NCBI RefSeq assembly: GCF_016598485.1
Contig: NZ_JAEMUW010000010.1
Span: 124,001 to 188,000 of the forward strand
Length of the DNA: 64,000 bases
Direction of reading: 5' to 3'
DNA from: Micromonospora coerulea
Lineage (GTDB): Bacteria > Actinomycetota > Actinomycetes > Mycobacteriales > Micromonosporaceae
Shown here: positions 25,283-34,901 of the stretch, piece by piece
Position numbering within the stretch: the stretch's first letter is position 1
Layout: every line of letters begins with the position of its first letter
The notes under the pieces: generated by a model
Database searches by the model: none
The model's input: the letters and a program-made list of their open reading frames with translations, nothing else
What the model was told of the DNA's origin: nothing
Program-made: the position numbers and the translations under genes

Positions 25283-26122
25283 TTACAGGTTGTGGCGGTC
25301 GTCGGCCGGCAGGCGAGGCGGTTGCGGTGGCTCGGGCGACTGGTCGGGCTGACCAAGCTGCGCGACATGGGTCGGATCGAGGACTCGAGAGAGGAACGAG
25401 CGGGTCCGTTCGTGCCGCGGCGCACCGAGCACCTCTTGCGGCGGCCCCTGCTCGACCACCACGCCGCCGTCCATGAACACGACCCGGTCGGCGACGTCCC
25501 GGGCGAACGCCATCTCGTGGGTGACCACCATCATCGTCATGCCGTCCTCGGCGAGCTTGCGCATGACGGTGAGCACGTCGCCGACGAGTTCCGGATCGAG
25601 CGCGGAGGTCGGCTCGTCGAAGAGCATCAGCTTGGGGTCCATCGACAGCGAGCGGGCGATCGCCGCCCGCTGCTGCTGCCCGCCGGAGAGTTGCGCCGGG
25701 AACGCGTCGGCCTTGTCGGTCAGGCCGACCCGCTCCAGGTTGTCCCGCGCGATCCGCTCGGCCTCGGCGCGACCGCGCCGGAGTACCCGGCGCTGGGCGA
25801 TGGTGAGGTTGTTCAGCACGGTCAGATGCGGGAAGAGGTTGAACGACTGGAAGACCATGCCGATGCCGCGGCGTACCGAGTCGATCTCGACGTCCGGGTC
25901 GGTCATCTCGACGCCGTTCACCCAGATCTTGCCGGCGGTCGGCTCCTCCAGCAGGTTCACGCACCGCAGCAGGGTCGATTTGCCGGATCCGGACGGCCCG
26001 ATGACGCAGACCACCTCGCCGTGGCCGACCTCGAAGTCGATGCCCTTGAGCACTTCGAGCGGCCCGAAGGACTTGTGCAGGTCCCGGATCTCGACGGCGG
26101 GCCGGGGTTGGGTAGTCGTCAT
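25283..26122 (-). CDS. Polar amino-acid ABC transporter ATP-binding protein
   Basis: This 279-residue GlnQ/HisP-type ATPase has Walker A 'GPSGSGKST', Q-loop '[16 protein letters not shown]', signature 'LSGGQQQR', Walker B '[13 protein letters not shown]' and switch '[10 protein letters not shown]'. A proline-rich tail of about 30 residues follows the domain and is unusual. It energises amino-acid uptake with the permease and binding protein encoded just upstream on the same strand; only 6 bp separate it from the permease gene. Confidence 0.94.
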   Translation of the reverse strand: MTTTQPRPAVEIRDLHKSFGPLEVLKGIDFEVGHGEVVCVIGPSGSGKSTLLRCVNLLEEPTAGKIWVNGVEMTDPDVEIDSVRRGIGMVFQSFNLFPHLTVLNNLTIAQRRVLRRGRAEAERIARDNLERVGLTDKADAFPAQLSGGQQQRAAIARSLSMDPKLMLFDEPTSALDPELVGDVLTVMRKLAEDGMTMMVVTHEMAFARDVADRVVFMDGGVVVEQGPPQEVLGAPRHERTRSFLSRVLDPTHVAQLGQPDQSPEPPQPPRLPADDRHNL

Positions 26123-26128
26123 GTCGGG

Positions 26129-26923
26129 TCACCGAGCCTTGGCGTAGCGGAGTTCGAGGCGTCGTACCACCTGGGAGAGGGGCAGGGTGAGGACCAGGTA
26201 GGCGAAGCCGGCCACCAGCAGCGGGGTGGCGTTCACCCGGTCGTTCAGCGTGTCCCGACCGAACTTGGTGACCTCGATGGTCTGCGCGGTCACACCGAGC
26301 ACGTAGGCGAGCGACGAGTCCTTGGTGAGCAGGATGAGTTCGTTCGTCAGTGGCGGGATGACGACCCGGAACGCCTGCGGGATGACGATGGTGCGCATCG
26401 CGGTGAAGTGCGACATGCCGAGGGTGCGTGCCGCCTCCATCTGCCCCTTCGGCACGGCCTGGATGCCGGCCCGGATGGTCTCGGCCATGTACGCCGCGGC
26501 GGTCAACCCGAGACCGATCGCGATCGAACCGAACACCCCGCCCGGAATCTCCCGCTCCGGGAAGGCGATGGGAATGCCGTACCCGACGAGGAAGAGCACC
26601 AGCAGCGCGGGCAGACCCCGGAACAGCTCGATGTACGCCGTCGCCACCCAGCGGTACGGAGCGACCCGGGACAACCGCATCAGCGCGAGGACGGTGCCGA
26701 ACACGAGGCCGAAGGCGAACGCACCCAGCGTGTAGAGGATCGTGTTGCGCAGCGCGACGGTGATGATCGTCGGGAACATCGACTCGATGATGTCGACCCG
26801 GAAGAAGGCCTCTCTCAACCTGCCCCAGTCCGCGGCAAAGATCACCACGGCGATGATGGCGATGAAGGCCAGGTACTGGAGCCAGAGGGACAGCCGCTCT
26901 CGCTGGCGGCGTCGCAGCTTCAC
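26129..26923 (-). CDS. Polar amino-acid ABC transporter permease
   Basis: The 264-residue protein has about six membrane helices and matches the HisM/GlnP family. 'TVALRNTILYTLGAFAFGLV' lies near the start of the domain, and the cytoplasmic EAA loop reads 'GQMEAARTLGMSHFTAMRTIV' followed by 'IPQAFRVVIPPLTNE'. It forms the channel of the importer, probably as a homodimer because a single permease gene is present. It lies between the binding-protein gene and the ATPase gene; a strong hairpin in the upstream gap may lower its expression relative to the binding protein. Confidence 0.94.
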   Translation of the reverse strand: MKLRRRQRERLSLWLQYLAFIAIIAVVIFAADWGRLREAFFRVDIIESMFPTIITVALRNTILYTLGAFAFGLVFGTVLALMRLSRVAPYRWVATAYIELFRGLPALLVLFLVGYGIPIAFPEREIPGGVFGSIAIGLGLTAAAYMAETIRAGIQAVPKGQMEAARTLGMSHFTAMRTIVIPQAFRVVIPPLTNELILLTKDSSLAYVLGVTAQTIEVTKFGRDTLNDRVNATPLLVAGFAYLVLTLPLSQVVRRLELRYAKAR

Positions 26924-26961
26924 CGTTCGACGCTCCTTGACTGTGCGGAGGTTGCCGACGC

Positions 26962-26990
26962 GGAGGGCGCGCGCCAGGCGCGCGCCCTCC
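26962..26990 (-). terminator. Intra-operon hairpin with 14-bp perfect stem
   Basis: GGAGGGCGCGCGCC (26962-26975) and its exact complement (26977-26990) surround a single base. It lies 15 bp after the binding-protein stop and 38 bp before the permease start. In many importer operons such a structure protects the binding-protein mRNA or partly stops transcription so that the binding protein is made in excess; that role here is inferred. Confidence 0.6.
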
Positions 26991-27005
26991 TGCCAGGCGT
27001 CTGAA

Positions 27006-27824
27006 TCACGCGTTCGGCAGCTTGCCGATCCACTTCTCGTAGATCTTGTCGTAGGTGCCGTCCTGCTTGGCCTTGGCCAGCACCTCGTTGATCTTCTTGA
27101 GCAGTTCCGGGTTGCCGTCCTTCTTCACCGAGAACCCGTACTGCTCGCCGGTGTCGAACTCGGCAGCCACGTCGAAGCCGCCCGGGTGCTCCTTGATGTA
27201 CTCGGTCCAGACCGGCAGGTCGTTGATGGCGGCCTCGATCTGGCCGTTGGCGAGGGCCTGCTGCAGGGCGGCGAGATCCTCGAACTCGACGAGTTTCAAG
27301 CCCTTCTCCGCCTCGAACTTCCGGGCGTAGTCACGGCCCGTGGTCGCCGCCTGGACGCCGAGCTTCTTGCCCTTCAGGTCGTCGAGCGACTTGTACGACT
27401 TGCCGGTCTTGACCAGCATCGCCTGAGTTGCGTCGAAGTAGGGATCGGAGAAGTTCATCACCTTCTGCCGTTCCTCGGTGATCGTCATGCCGGCGGCGGC
27501 CGCGTCGCACTTGCCCGTGTTCAGGTCCTGGCCGGACTTGATCCCCTCGAACGGCGTGTCGACGATCGTCTGTTCGACGCCAAGTTCCTTGGCGACCAGG
27601 TCCATCACGTCGACGTCGAACCCGATCACCTTGCCGCTGGCATCCTTCGACTGGAAGGGCGCGTACGGCAGGTGGGTGCAGACGGTCAGCTTGCCCTTCT
27701 CGATGAGCTTGACCCCGCCCGCCTGGACCTCGCCCTCATCCTTCTTGGCACATCCCGCGCTCACCGCGAGGGCGGCGATCGCCATGATCAAGCCAGCCTT
27801 ACGGACTGCGCTCTGGAAAGTCAC
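27006..27824 (-). CDS. Amino-acid ABC transporter substrate-binding lipoprotein
   Basis: The protein is 272 residues. The signal sequence ends in the lipobox 'VSAGC' (Cys25), so it is membrane-anchored by lipid. The mature part is a class II solute-binding fold (SBP_bac_3): 'GKLTVCTHLPYAPFQSKDAS', 'VIGFDVDVMDLVAKELGV', 'CDAAAAGMTITEERQKVMNF' and 'LGVQAATTGRDYARK'. It should capture a polar amino acid for the downstream permease and ATPase. The GTG at 27824 follows CGGAGGGA. The exact amino acid cannot be read from sequence. Confidence 0.93.
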   Translation of the reverse strand: MTFQSAVRKAGLIMAIAALAVSAGCAKKDEGEVQAGGVKLIEKGKLTVCTHLPYAPFQSKDASGKVIGFDVDVMDLVAKELGVEQTIVDTPFEGIKSGQDLNTGKCDAAAAGMTITEERQKVMNFSDPYFDATQAMLVKTGKSYKSLDDLKGKKLGVQAATTGRDYARKFEAEKGLKLVEFEDLAALQQALANGQIEAAINDLPVWTEYIKEHPGGFDVAAEFDTGEQYGFSVKKDGNPELLKKINEVLAKAKQDGTYDKIYEKWIGKLPNA

Positions 27825-27895
27825 GCTGTGTCCCTCCGGTTCGGCGCCCTGTGACGGGCAGCCAGTGCTGAAGCAAAGACGGTGCGACATGGGAC

Positions 27896-27920
27896 GGTAC
27901 CTGATTTGGCAGGCGGTACC
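27896..27920. promoter_or_regulatory. Two GGTACC palindromes in the importer/transhydrogenase gap
   Basis: GGTACCT occurs at 27896-27902 and again at 27915-27921, 19 bp apart (about two helical turns), in the 256-bp gap between the divergent binding-protein and sthA genes. The spacing suits binding of a dimeric regulator to one face of DNA. No regulator is encoded next to it, so this is only a candidate site. Confidence 0.3.
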
Positions 27921-28080
27921 TAGATCACGTGAGTCGTTGTGCCAATCCTGTGGCCGTCACGGTCAGTAAACCCGGCACTCAATCTGCAACCGGACGGCGG
28001 GTGGCGGCACCAGCAGGTTGCGCAACCTTCCCGGGCAGCACACCTGGCGCGGCCCGCAGCATCTTGGGACGCTGACGGTT

Positions 28081-29484
28081 GTGTATGACTACGACCTGTT
28101 GGTGCTGGGCTCCGGACCCGGTGGCCAGAAGGCCGCGATCGCCGCCGCCAAGCTCGGCAGGCGGGTCGGCATCGTGGACCGCCGCGACATGATCGGTGGG
28201 GTGTGCATCAACACCGGCACCGTCCCCTCCAAGACGCTGCGCGAGGCCGTGCTCTATCTGACCGGCTTGAGCCAGCGGGACCTGTACGGCAGCAGCTACC
28301 GGGTCAAGGAGGAGATCACGGTCAGCGACCTGGCGGCCCGGACCCAGCATGTGATCAGCCGGCAGACCGACGTCATCCGCAATCAGCTGGCCCGCAATCG
28401 GGTCGCGATGATCACCGGCACCGGCCGGTTCGCCGACCCGCACGCGATCTGGGTGGACGGGGGCTCCGGGCGCGAGTCCAAGGTCACCTTCCACAAGATC
28501 ATCATTGCCGCGGGCACGCGCCCGGCCCGACCGGACAGCGTCGACTTCGACGACCGGACGATCGTGGACTCGGACGGCGTCATCAACCTCCAGGCCGTGC
28601 CCCGCAGCATGGTCGTGGTCGGCGCCGGCGTGATCGGCATGGAGTACGCGTCCATGTTCGCCGCCCTCGGCACCAAGGTGACCGTGGTGGAACGCCGCGA
28701 CCGGATGCTCGAGTTCTGTGACGAAGAGGTCGTCGAGTCGCTCAAGTACCACCTGCGCGATCTGTCCGTGACGTTCCGCTTCGGCGAGGAGGTCGCCGCG
28801 GTGGAGAAGCACCAGACCGCGGCGCTGTGCGTCCTGATGAGCGGCAAGAAGATCGTCGCGGACACGGTCATGTACTCGGCCGGCCGCCAGGGCCAGACCG
28901 ACGACCTGGCGCTCGAAGCGGCCGGGCTGGAGGCGGACAAGCGCGGCCGGATCAAGGTCGATGCGAACTACCGCACCGCGGTGGAGAACATCTACGCGGT
29001 CGGTGACGTGATCGGCTTCCCGGCGTTGGCGTCCACGTCGATGGAACAGGGCCGGCTGGCCGCGCAGCACGCCTGCGGCGAGCCGGTCCGCGCGCTGCGC
29101 GAGTTGCAGCCGATCGGCATCTACACGATTCCGGAGATCAGCTTCGTCGGGAAGACAGAGGAGGAGCTGACCGACAGCTCGACGCCGTTCGAGGTGGGCA
29201 TCGCGCGCTACCGCGAGCTGGCCCGCGGCCAGATCGTGGGTGACTCGTACGGCCTGCTGAAGCTGCTCGTCTCGCCGGAAGACGGCCGGCTGCTCGGCGT
29301 GCACGTGTTCGGGACCGGCGCCACCGAGATCGTCCATATCGGGCAGGCGGTGATGGGCTGCGGCGGCACGGTCGACTACCTGGTCGACACGGTGTTCAAC
29401 TACCCGACGCTGGCCGAGGCGTACAAGGTGGCCGCCCTGGACGCGTGCAACAAGATGCGCAACATCACCCGGATCGACGGTTGA
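28081..29484 (+). CDS. sthA: Soluble pyridine nucleotide transhydrogenase
   Basis: The 467-residue flavoprotein is of the disulfide-reductase fold. FAD-binding '[13 protein letters not shown]' starts at residue 7; the NAD(P) motif is '[20 protein letters not shown]'; '[15 protein letters not shown]' is the second FAD contact. In the redox-motif position it reads '[13 protein letters not shown]', where the second cysteine of lipoamide dehydrogenase is replaced by Thr. This single-Cys arrangement, with '[12 protein letters not shown]', is typical of SthA. It would transfer hydride between NADPH and NAD+ in the cytoplasm. The GTG at 28081 begins the domain directly. It is divergent from the importer operon. 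Confidence 0.88.
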   Translation: MYDYDLLVLGSGPGGQKAAIAAAKLGRRVGIVDRRDMIGGVCINTGTVPSKTLREAVLYLTGLSQRDLYGSSYRVKEEITVSDLAARTQHVISRQTDVIRNQLARNRVAMITGTGRFADPHAIWVDGGSGRESKVTFHKIIIAAGTRPARPDSVDFDDRTIVDSDGVINLQAVPRSMVVVGAGVIGMEYASMFAALGTKVTVVERRDRMLEFCDEEVVESLKYHLRDLSVTFRFGEEVAAVEKHQTAALCVLMSGKKIVADTVMYSAGRQGQTDDLALEAAGLEADKRGRIKVDANYRTAVENIYAVGDVIGFPALASTSMEQGRLAAQHACGEPVRALRELQPIGIYTIPEISFVGKTEEELTDSSTPFEVGIARYRELARGQIVGDSYGLLKLLVSPEDGRLLGVHVFGTGATEIVHIGQAVMGCGGTVDYLVDTVFNYPTLAEAYKVAALDACNKMRNITRIDG

Positions 29485-29520
29485 GAGGCCCCGCCCCTGC
29501 CGCCGTTCGGTCAGCCGCCC

Positions 29521-29931
29521 TCAACGTCGGGCGGTGAGGGGCACGAGCACGAGGACGGCAAGGCCAAGGGTGGTGGCGCCGACAGCCCACCACCAGAAGA
29601 ATCCCGAGAAGACCGAGGCGATCAGAAGCCCCAGGCCGAGGCCGGCCAGCAGGCCGAGTCCGAACAGGGCCCGCGGGGGCAGGGCGAGGTACGGCAGGCG
29701 CCGCACCACGAGCACCTCCAGCCAGGTGCCGCCCGACGCGAGCAGTGCTGCCCCCACGCCGTCCACGGCGGACAGCCCGTGACCTTCGCTGACTGGCACG
29801 AGGACTCGGCCCTCGTCACCGGCGGGGACAAAGAGGATGAGCACGCCGACGACCAGGAGCAAGACGCTGACTGCCACCTGGGTGCGTGGTGCACCGCCGA
29901 TACTTTGGGACATCACCAGAGTCTTGGTCAT
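29521..29931 (-). CDS. Small membrane protein of unknown function
   Basis: The 136-residue protein has about four hydrophobic segments: 'VAVSVLLLVVGVLILFVP', 'VGAALLASGGTWLEVLVV', 'LFGLGLLAGLGLGLLIASVF' and 'WAVGATTLGLAVLVLVPL'. No domain is recognised. The ATG at 29931 or the internal ATG at 29913 could start it; neither has a strong ribosome site. It sits 36 bp from the convergent sthA gene and directly downstream of the SEC-C gene on the same strand. Confidence 0.6.
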   Translation of the reverse strand: MTKTLVMSQSIGGAPRTQVAVSVLLLVVGVLILFVPAGDEGRVLVPVSEGHGLSAVDGVGAALLASGGTWLEVLVVRRLPYLALPPRALFGLGLLAGLGLGLLIASVFSGFFWWWAVGATTLGLAVLVLVPLTARR

Positions 29932-29992
29932 CCGCCGTGATTCCGACAGGAGACGTATCGCCGAACATCTGATGTCGGCGCCGCGGGGGCGG

Positions 29993-31042
29993 TCAGCTAC
30001 GGGAGCGCGGCAGGCAGCACTTCTTGTACTTGAGGCCCGAACCGCACCAGCAGGCGTCGTTGCGCTCCGGCGGCCAGGAAATCTGCGCGCCGGGCCGGGT
30101 CGCCAGGTCTCGCGCGTAGCGGGTGCGGATCTCCGGATCCGTCGGATCCCCGTTGTGCCGGCTGGCGTAGCCGTTCAGCCCATCCACCGATGCGCTGACC
30201 ACGCTCAGCCCGGTCCGACCGGTCCTGGCCTGCTGGACGAGGTGCCGTTCCAGGCGGCCCCGGTGCGCGTCCCAGTCCGGCCCGTACGCCTCGGTCAGCT
30301 CTGCGTGCTCGGCGAGCAGGCGGTCGAACTCGGCCCGGGGCCAGAAGAGCAGGTCGGGCTCCGTGCCCTGCCGCTCCTCCGCCCGGCGGACGAGCTGAGC
30401 CTCCAGCCGGTCCGCCAGATCGTCCTGCCGATCGTGCGGCAGGTTCAAGTCCCGGCGTACCCGGTGCCGCTGTTGCAGCAGGAAGAAGAGGACGCCGGGC
30501 GCCTCCGGAGGGCCGATCTCCACCGTCGCCTCGGCGGCGGGTACGGCTTCCGTGGGTGCTCCGGCAGCAGTGGCGCGCCTGCCGAGCACGGTGTCGACCG
30601 CCTCGCTCAACCACTCCTCCGCGATCACCGAGAGACCGCCGGCGTCCAGGGCCGCGCTGACGTACGCCGGGGCCTCGGGCTGCTCGATCAGGAGCTGGCG
30701 CAGCGCGGTGAGTTCCGCCATCGCCTCGTCTTTCCGGCCGCCGGCCCGGAACAGGATGCGGGCCCGCAGCGCCCGGGCGAAGCCGGCCCGGGCATCCGCT
30801 ATCGACGGGTACGCCTCCACGGCCCGGTCCGCGTACCGGAGCGCGGCGTCCAGCCGCCCTCGGATCTCGGCAATCTCCGCGGCCAGGGTCAGCGCGTCCC
30901 CGGCATCCGCCGGCTCCGCCAGCCGGCCCTGCTCCACCGCGTCCGCCAGGTCGGCGGCGATGCCGAGCGGATTGGCCGTGCCGAGCGCCGAGCGGCGAAG
31001 TTCATCGAGGTCAGCGCTGGTTATCACATCTTTCGTCGGCAC
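29993..31042 (-). CDS. SEC-C metal-binding motif protein with helical repeats
   Basis: The 349-residue protein ends in a SEC-C zinc motif, 'RNDACWCGSGLKYKKCCLPR' (C-x-C ... C-C), as found at the end of SecA and many unrelated proteins. The first 150 residues are helical and TPR-like ('ALRYADRAVEAYPSIADA'). The middle has 'REAEFDRLLAEHAELTEAYG'-like helices. The start is uncertain: the GTG at 31042 lies 6 nt after TACCGT, suggesting a leaderless mRNA, while the frame is open to a GTG at 31087. Function is unknown; the SEC-C motif usually mediates zinc-dependent protein contacts. Confidence 0.75.
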   Translation of the reverse strand: MPTKDVITSADLDELRRSALGTANPLGIAADLADAVEQGRLAEPADAGDALTLAAEIAEIRGRLDAALRYADRAVEAYPSIADARAGFARALRARILFRAGGRKDEAMAELTALRQLLIEQPEAPAYVSAALDAGGLSVIAEEWLSEAVDTVLGRRATAAGAPTEAVPAAEATVEIGPPEAPGVLFFLLQQRHRVRRDLNLPHDRQDDLADRLEAQLVRRAEERQGTEPDLLFWPRAEFDRLLAEHAELTEAYGPDWDAHRGRLERHLVQQARTGRTGLSVVSASVDGLNGYASRHNGDPTDPEIRTRYARDLATRPGAQISWPPERNDACWCGSGLKYKKCCLPRSRS

Positions 31043-31200
31043 GATCTCACGGTACGTCGGCTTCCGCCCGTAGCGCTGGCTGATCACCTGTTACGCCGAT
31101 CTCACGCCGCCTATGGTCGCGGCCTGGTCTCCACCTGGGTGTGCGGGAACTGCCCGACGCGTGGGCCACGATGGACGTCCCGCAGCCGGCGGAATCTGCC

Positions 31201-32085
31201 TTACACCACCTCGCCCAGTCGCGACAGGGCACGGGTGACCACCGTCAGATCCTCGGCACCGAACCCCTGGTCGACCACCCACTGCCACTCCGACGCCAGG
31301 CTCTCCGCGGTCGGGAAGCGACCCGCCTCCACCTCGCGCAGCGCCAGGTTGACGTCCTTGAGCCCCAGCGCGAGAGAGTACTGCGTCGTGTAGTCGTCCC
31401 GACCGATCCGCTCCAGCTTCTCCGCCGCCCAGGGCGAGACCAGCGGGCTACCGTGCAGGGCGCCCAGGACCGCCGGGCGATCCAACCCGAGCGCGTCGCC
31501 GAACGCGACCGCTGCGGCGAGCCCTTCGGCGACGAAGGCGAGCAGCAGGTTGTTGACCAGCTTCAGTCGGGAGCCGGCCCCGGCCGGGCCGACCCAGACC
31601 GTACGCTGCCCGACCGCGTCGAAGACCGGCGCGACCCGGTCCCGGACCTGCTCGGGCCCGGAGGCGAGGACGACGAGCTTGCCCTGCTCGGCCGGGCCCC
31701 GGCTGCCTGCGACCGGGGCGTCCACCAGGACGATGTCGGGACGCTCCGCGGCGACCAGCCGGGCCAGGCGCTCGGTCTCGGTAACGCCGATGGTGCTCAT
31801 CTGGGCCCACACCGCGCCCTCGGCCATCGCGGCCAGCATCCCCTGGTCGGTGGCGATGGACCGGACCGCGTCCGCGTCGGTCACCATGGTGACCACCACG
31901 TCAGCCCGGCGTACCGCGTCGGCCGGGCTCTCGGCCACCTCCGCGCCCTGGTCGCCGAGCCGCCGGGCCGGCTCCGGATGGCGGTTCCAGACCACCGTCG
32001 GCAGGCCGGCTCGGAGGATGTTGCCGGCCATCGGCGCCCCCATGCCGCCCAGCCCCAGTACCGCCACCTGCCGCGCCTGCGTCAT
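31201..32085 (-). CDS. 3-hydroxyisobutyrate dehydrogenase-like NAD(P)-dependent hydroxyacid dehydrogenase
   Basis: The protein is 294 residues, the usual length for the beta-hydroxyacid dehydrogenase family. The N-terminal Rossmann motif reads 'VAVLGLGGMGAPMAGNILRAG'. The substrate motif is 'LVDAPVAGSRGPAEQGKLVV' and the catalytic-lysine region reads 'GAGSRLKLVNNLLLAF'. The helical C-terminal domain has 'KDVNLALREVEAG'. It should oxidise a small 3-hydroxyacid or reduce the matching semialdehyde. The ATG follows GGAGCGGGGGA. It is monocistronic; exact substrate unknown. Confidence 0.9.
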   Translation of the reverse strand: MTQARQVAVLGLGGMGAPMAGNILRAGLPTVVWNRHPEPARRLGDQGAEVAESPADAVRRADVVVTMVTDADAVRSIATDQGMLAAMAEGAVWAQMSTIGVTETERLARLVAAERPDIVLVDAPVAGSRGPAEQGKLVVLASGPEQVRDRVAPVFDAVGQRTVWVGPAGAGSRLKLVNNLLLAFVAEGLAAAVAFGDALGLDRPAVLGALHGSPLVSPWAAEKLERIGRDDYTTQYSLALGLKDVNLALREVEAGRFPTAESLASEWQWVVDQGFGAEDLTVVTRALSRLGEVV

Positions 32086-32312
32086 CTACGTCCCCCGCTC
32101 CTCCTACCGGGGAGCGTAGGCCAGCAGGTGGTGCGGGCGGACCGATCCGGCGGAAGCCGGCGTGGAGAACGTTCCGCTGGTCACGACCGGCACGGCAGTC
32201 GCTTCAGTCGTTTCGACTCTCCGCTGAACCCCGCTTTTGTAGGTTGGCGGGGAGCGCCAGGTTGCCCGCGCCTCCGCTCCCCGGTACGGGCGTGCCAGAG
32301 GAGGCAGAGGCG

Positions 32313-33497
32313 GTGACGTCCAGTCCGCTACCTCGGATCCTTCGCCGGCGCGGCGAGCCCGACTATCCGACGTTCCTGGAGCTCTTCTTCGACCTGGTCT
32401 ACATCTTCATGCTCTCCCGGCTCTCGGCCGCGCTGGCCGAGGACCTCACCGTCCGGGGCGCCGCCCGGGCCGCCGTCCTGCTGTGTGCCGCCTGGTGGGT
32501 CTGGGTGCTGACCGCGTGGCTCACCGACCTGTTCAACCCGCGGCTGCCGATCATCCAGGCCACCGTGCTGGCGGTCATGTTCGGCACCCTGCTGATGGCG
32601 ATCGCGGTGCCGTACGCCTTCGCCGACTACGGGTGGCTCCTCGTCGCGGCGTACTTCGGCATCCACCTCGTCCGGGACGCCGTCCTCATCCCCGGTACCC
32701 GGGTGAACCGCCCGATCCAGGCCAGGAGCATCCGGGTCTTCTTCTGGTTCGGCGTCACCGCCGTGCCGTGGGTGGCCGGGGCGTTCGTGCACGGAACGGC
32801 CCGGCTGCTGCTCTGGTCGGTCGCGGTGGTCGTCGACCTCGGATCGGCCCGGATCGGCTGGCCCACGCCGAAGCTCGGCCGCACCGAACTCGCCAGTCAG
32901 ATCTTCACCGGCACCCACCTGTCCGAGCGGCACCGGGAGATCTTCATCATCGCGTTGGGCGAGCTGATCCTGAGCGCCGGCACGGGGCTGGGCGGCAGCG
33001 GCTTCCAGGCCGGCCGGGTGGCCGCGAGCGCCGTCGCGTTCGCCAGCGCCGTCGTGCTCTTTCAGCTCTACTTCCACCGGGTGCGGCAGCTCCTGGCACC
33101 GCCCGCCGTCACGGTGGTCGAGCGGGTCCGCTCCGGCACCTCCACCTCGTACAGCCACCTGGTGATGGTGGCCGGGGTGCTGCTCGTCTCGACCAGCGTC
33201 TCGCTGGTCATCGACCGGCCGTTCGGTGCCGCGCCGCCCGCCTGGGCCGCCGTCATCCTCGGCGGGCCGGCCCTGTTCCTGATCGGGAGCTGCCTGTTCG
33301 ACGCCGTGCTCACCGGCCGGGTCCTCTGGTCCCGGGCACTGGGGGTGGTGCTGCTGGGCGCCAGCGCGCCCGCGGCGGCCCTGCTCCCGCCGCTGGCCGT
33401 CCTGGTCGGGGCGAACCTGGTCCTGCTGCTCACCCTGGTCTGGGAGACGCTGCCGGCACGCTCACGGCTGGTCCGGGCCACCGTGCCGACCGGGTGA
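32313..33497 (+). CDS. LtrA-family membrane protein (low-temperature requirement A), paralogue 1
   Basis: The 394-residue polytopic protein has about ten helices and the LtrA pattern: 'YPTFLELFFDLVYIFMLSRL' at residues 17-36, 'ERHREIFIIALGELILSAG', and 'HLVMVAGVLLVSTSVSLVI' with 'AVILGGPALFLIG'. The family was named for cold growth of Listeria; its activity is unknown. The GTG at 32313 is chosen because GAGGAGG lies upstream. A hairpin-rich 60-bp leader precedes it. Its 3' end overlaps the convergent paralogue by 36 bp, and a third copy is at 53194. Confidence 0.9.
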   Translation: MTSSPLPRILRRRGEPDYPTFLELFFDLVYIFMLSRLSAALAEDLTVRGAARAAVLLCAAWWVWVLTAWLTDLFNPRLPIIQATVLAVMFGTLLMAIAVPYAFADYGWLLVAAYFGIHLVRDAVLIPGTRVNRPIQARSIRVFFWFGVTAVPWVAGAFVHGTARLLLWSVAVVVDLGSARIGWPTPKLGRTELASQIFTGTHLSERHREIFIIALGELILSAGTGLGGSGFQAGRVAASAVAFASAVVLFQLYFHRVRQLLAPPAVTVVERVRSGTSTSYSHLVMVAGVLLVSTSVSLVIDRPFGAAPPAWAAVILGGPALFLIGSCLFDAVLTGRVLWSRALGVVLLGASAPAAALLPPLAVLVGANLVLLLTLVWETLPARSRLVRATVPTG

Positions 33498-34688
33498 GGC
33501 TCCCCCGAGCGGCGGTGGCCTCGGCGTGCGGGCGTGCAAACGGGTGCTCACCAGGTTCGCGGCCGCGACCAGGGCCAGGACGGTCATGGCGAGCAGCGCG
33601 ATCAGCACCGGCGGCAGCAGGGACGAGGCCGGCGCCACTCCGGCCAGCAGGACCAGCCCGGCCAACCGGGACCGGGAGATCCGACCGAACACCGTGTAGT
33701 CCAGCACCCCGCGGCCGACCAGGAACAACGCCGGTCCGCCGAGGATGACCGCAGCCCACGAGGCCGGAGTGTCCCCGAACGGACGCACCACGACGAGGTG
33801 GCTGGTGACCGCCATGCCGCCGATGCCGGCCACCATGATCAGGTGGGTGACCGCGGCCGACTGGGTGAGCAGCGACGGGTTCGTCGACCGCGCGATGGCG
33901 TCGGTCAGCAGCTCGCCGGCCCGGTAGATGTAGATTCGCCAGGCCAGCACCACGATCAGGAAGACCACCAGCAGGGCCCGGGCCCGATCCAGGGTGTATT
34001 CGTTCATGCTGAACGTCGTCCCGGTCACGAAGAGAGCCGCGCCGAGCGCGACGATGACGAACTGCCGGTACCGCTCGGCGACCCGCTCGCCGACCAGCCG
34101 CCACTCCTGCGGCTGGGCCCGCCCCAGTCGGGGCGCCGGCCAGCCGAGCGAGGCGGCGACGTACTCGACGCCGACAGTTGCCGCCCAGAGCACCAGGCGG
34201 GTGGGGCCGGCCGCCAGCCCGCCGCCGACCCAGCCGACCGCGGCGATGAGGTACCAGAACAGGACCCGGCCGCTGCGGCGCGGCTCGGACGCGTCGCGCC
34301 GCAGCAGGAGGTAGTAGCTGCTCGAGCCGAGGTGGATCACCAGGTAGGTGACCGCGAAGAGCAGGCCCCGCTCGCCGTACGCGTCCGGCGCCGCCGCCGC
34401 CAGCAACAGACTGGCGGCCGCCACCCCGATGAACTGGACCTGGACCGCGGGCCGCGCCAGGTCGAGGGTGTCCGCGGCCCACGCGGTCACCGCCCAGACG
34501 AGGGTGAACGCGAGCAGCAGGACCAGCGTCTCCCCGACGCCGGTCCAGGTCAGCTTGTCGGCGAGCGTCCTGGCCAGGGCGATCAGCGCGAAGACGTAGA
34601 CCAGGTCGAAGAAGAGTTCCAGGAACGCCGGCCGCCCCGGATCCCGCTGGGCCGGGGCAGCCGCACCGGCGCCGCCCTCCGCTGCCAT
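33462..34688 (-). CDS. LtrA-family membrane protein, paralogue 2
   Basis: The 408-residue protein has the same landmarks as the neighbouring paralogue: 'RPAFLELFFDLVYVFALIAL', 'ERYRQFVIVALGAALFVTG', 'WRIYIYRAGELLTDAIA', and 'HLIMVAGIGGMAVTSHLVV' followed by 'AVILGGPALFLVG'. A proline- and glycine-rich tail closes it. The ATG follows GGAGGAGGTCG. It is convergent with paralogue 1. In this copy 'IVALGAALFVTG' replaces the more common 'IIALGELIL', so the Glu of that motif is lost. Function unknown. Confidence 0.9.
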   Translation of the reverse strand: MAAEGGAGAAAPAQRDPGRPAFLELFFDLVYVFALIALARTLADKLTWTGVGETLVLLLAFTLVWAVTAWAADTLDLARPAVQVQFIGVAAASLLLAAAAPDAYGERGLLFAVTYLVIHLGSSSYYLLLRRDASEPRRSGRVLFWYLIAAVGWVGGGLAAGPTRLVLWAATVGVEYVAASLGWPAPRLGRAQPQEWRLVGERVAERYRQFVIVALGAALFVTGTTFSMNEYTLDRARALLVVFLIVVLAWRIYIYRAGELLTDAIARSTNPSLLTQSAAVTHLIMVAGIGGMAVTSHLVVVRPFGDTPASWAAVILGGPALFLVGRGVLDYTVFGRISRSRLAGLVLLAGVAPASSLLPPVLIALLAMTVLALVAAANLVSTRLHARTPRPPPLGGASPGRHGGPDQP

Positions 34689-34901
34689 CGACCTCCTCCG
34701 GGACCGCCGCGCCGCCCTCGTCAGACGACACTACGGGCACCGGTTCGACGACAGCCGGACATCGCACGTCATACCCCCGCTAGACGTACTGCCAAAAAGG
34801 CTGGTCAAGGTTGGGTGACGACACGACGTAGCTGGACGTGGTGCTGGGATGGTCCGCGTGTCGAACCACGACGGCGGCGTACTCCCGCAGCTCCACCCGC
34901 T

